Assembly: GCA_023415035.1 (NCBI GenBank)
Contig: JAEZLX010000067.1
Location: 1 to 6,471, forward strand
Direction: 5' to 3'
DNA from: Pseudomonadota bacterium
Lineage (GTDB): Bacteria > Pseudomonadota > Gammaproteobacteria > Burkholderiales > Burkholderiaceae_C
DNA length: 6,471 bases
In this document: positions 6,027 through 6,471 of the stretch, piece after piece
Layout of the letters: each line of letters opens with the position of its first letter
Numbering within the stretch: the stretch's first letter is position 1
Translations under genes and position numbers: made by a program
The notes under the pieces: model-generated
The model's database searches: none
What the model was told of the DNA's origin: nothing
What the model saw: only the letters and a program-made list of their open reading frames with translations

Positions 6027-6471
6027 ATGCACACCGCCGCCGACGCTCCCGCCCTGCCCGCGTACTGGTCCGACCTGACGACCGCCGATTTCCGGCGGCT
6101 GGACCTTGCGCGCACGATCGCCGTGCTGCCGGTGGCCGCCACCGAACAGCACGGGCCGCACCTGCCGCTGTCGGTTGACACCACCATTGCCGACGGCATC
6201 GTCGCGCGGATGCTGCGCGAGCTGCCGCCCGGCTCACCGGTGCTGGCATTGCCGACACAGGCGGTGGGCTTTTCGCCCGAGCACACGCGCTTTGCCGGCA
6301 CGCTCACCCTGCGCGCAGAGACCGTGATGCGTGTGTGGACCGAAATCGGCGAGTGCGTGGCCGCTTCCGGCATCAAGAAGCTGGTGATCTTCAACACCCA
6401 CGGCGGGCAGGTCGGCGCGCTGGATCTGGTCGCGGGGGGCCCGCGGCCGCGCCCGGGGCTGGAGGGGTTAA
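6027..6471 (+). CDS. creatininase-family protein, 3' end cut by window
   Basis: The frame is open from ATG at 6027 to the window end, giving 148 codons of a protein usually near 250 residues. It belongs to the creatininase family (PF02633), metal-dependent amidohydrolases that act on cyclic amides and related substrates. EQHGPHLPLSVD (40-51) provides E40, H42 and D51 with the same spacing as Glu34, His36 and Asp45 of Pseudomonas creatininase. GFSPEHTRFAGTLTL (81-95) and FNTHGGQ (122-128, H125) are further family motifs. The family includes creatininase and riboflavin- or mycofactocin-pathway enzymes; the exact substrate cannot be told here. GGCAGG directly touches the ATG, too close for a normal ribosome binding site, so initiation may depend on translation of cfa upstream. 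After LDLVA (132-136) the sequence becomes a G/C-run stretch unlike the family. Confidence 0.85.
   Translation, partial: MHTAADAPALPAYWSDLTTADFRRLDLARTIAVLPVAATEQHGPHLPLSVDTTIADGIVARMLRELPPGSPVLALPTQAVGFSPEHTRFAGTLTLRAETVMRVWTEIGECVAASGIKKLVIFNTHGGQVGALDLVAGGPRPRPGLEGL

Noticed and set aside
4855..6258. A 467-codon open frame on the - strand.
   Set aside because: It is antisense to cfa and the creatininase gene, both of which have catalytic motifs. Its translation is low-complexity and matches no family I recognise.
1..6471. A search for CRISPR arrays, toxin-antitoxin pairs, retrons, phage genes or another new defence system.
   Set aside because: No spaced direct repeats, reverse transcriptase, nuclease or small overlapping gene pairs are present. 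All long coding regions belong to recognisable families.

Overview
The window looks like a stretch of chromosome from a high-GC proteobacterium, most likely a betaproteobacterium or a similar high-GC gammaproteobacterium. This rests on the strong G/C bias at third codon positions, the integron recombination sites, the periplasmic thiol-redox operon and the cyclopropane fatty acid synthase. The sequence does not fix a genus. It divides into two parts: about 750 bases of decayed integron array and mobile DNA on the left, and conventional chromosomal genes on the right.

Left part (1-749). The window opens inside an integron attC site (1-55) belonging to a cassette that lies further left. The next cassette (about 50-738) begins with a six-codon gene start (60-77). 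A 446-bp, internally deleted IS3-family insertion sequence (78-523) interrupts it, and the C-terminal 68 codons of a probable DUF1801-type protein follow (524-730). That gene tail runs into a second attC-like site (685-744) whose hairpin is intact but whose outer R' core site is degenerate. Cassette orientation puts any integron integrase to the left, outside the window, so this is probably the distal, fossilised end of an array. The IS remnant has recognisable 28-29 bp ends, but its transposase lacks the second catalytic Asp, carries a frameshift and ends in a perfect 15-bp hairpin.

Middle (761-4489). A CPBP-family (CAAX-like) intramembrane protease gene on the + strand starts directly after the degenerate attC. 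It converges on a two-gene operon on the - strand. The first gene of that operon encodes a DsbD/ScsB-like membrane thiol reductase with three cysteine pairs. The second encodes a secreted redoxin of the peroxiredoxin-like type. The likely arrangement is that cytoplasmic thioredoxin electrons cross the membrane through the DsbD/ScsB-like protein and reduce the redoxin in the periplasm.

Right part (4490-6471). A 272-bp divergent intergenic region separates the redox operon from cfa on the + strand, which has a strong ribosome binding site and all expected catalytic residues. A creatininase-family metal hydrolase gene follows 41 bp downstream and is cut by the window end. Its last 10 or so codons look abnormal. 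I found no convincing previously undescribed system. The most unusual content is the nested wreckage at the array end and the tight pairing of reductase and redoxin.
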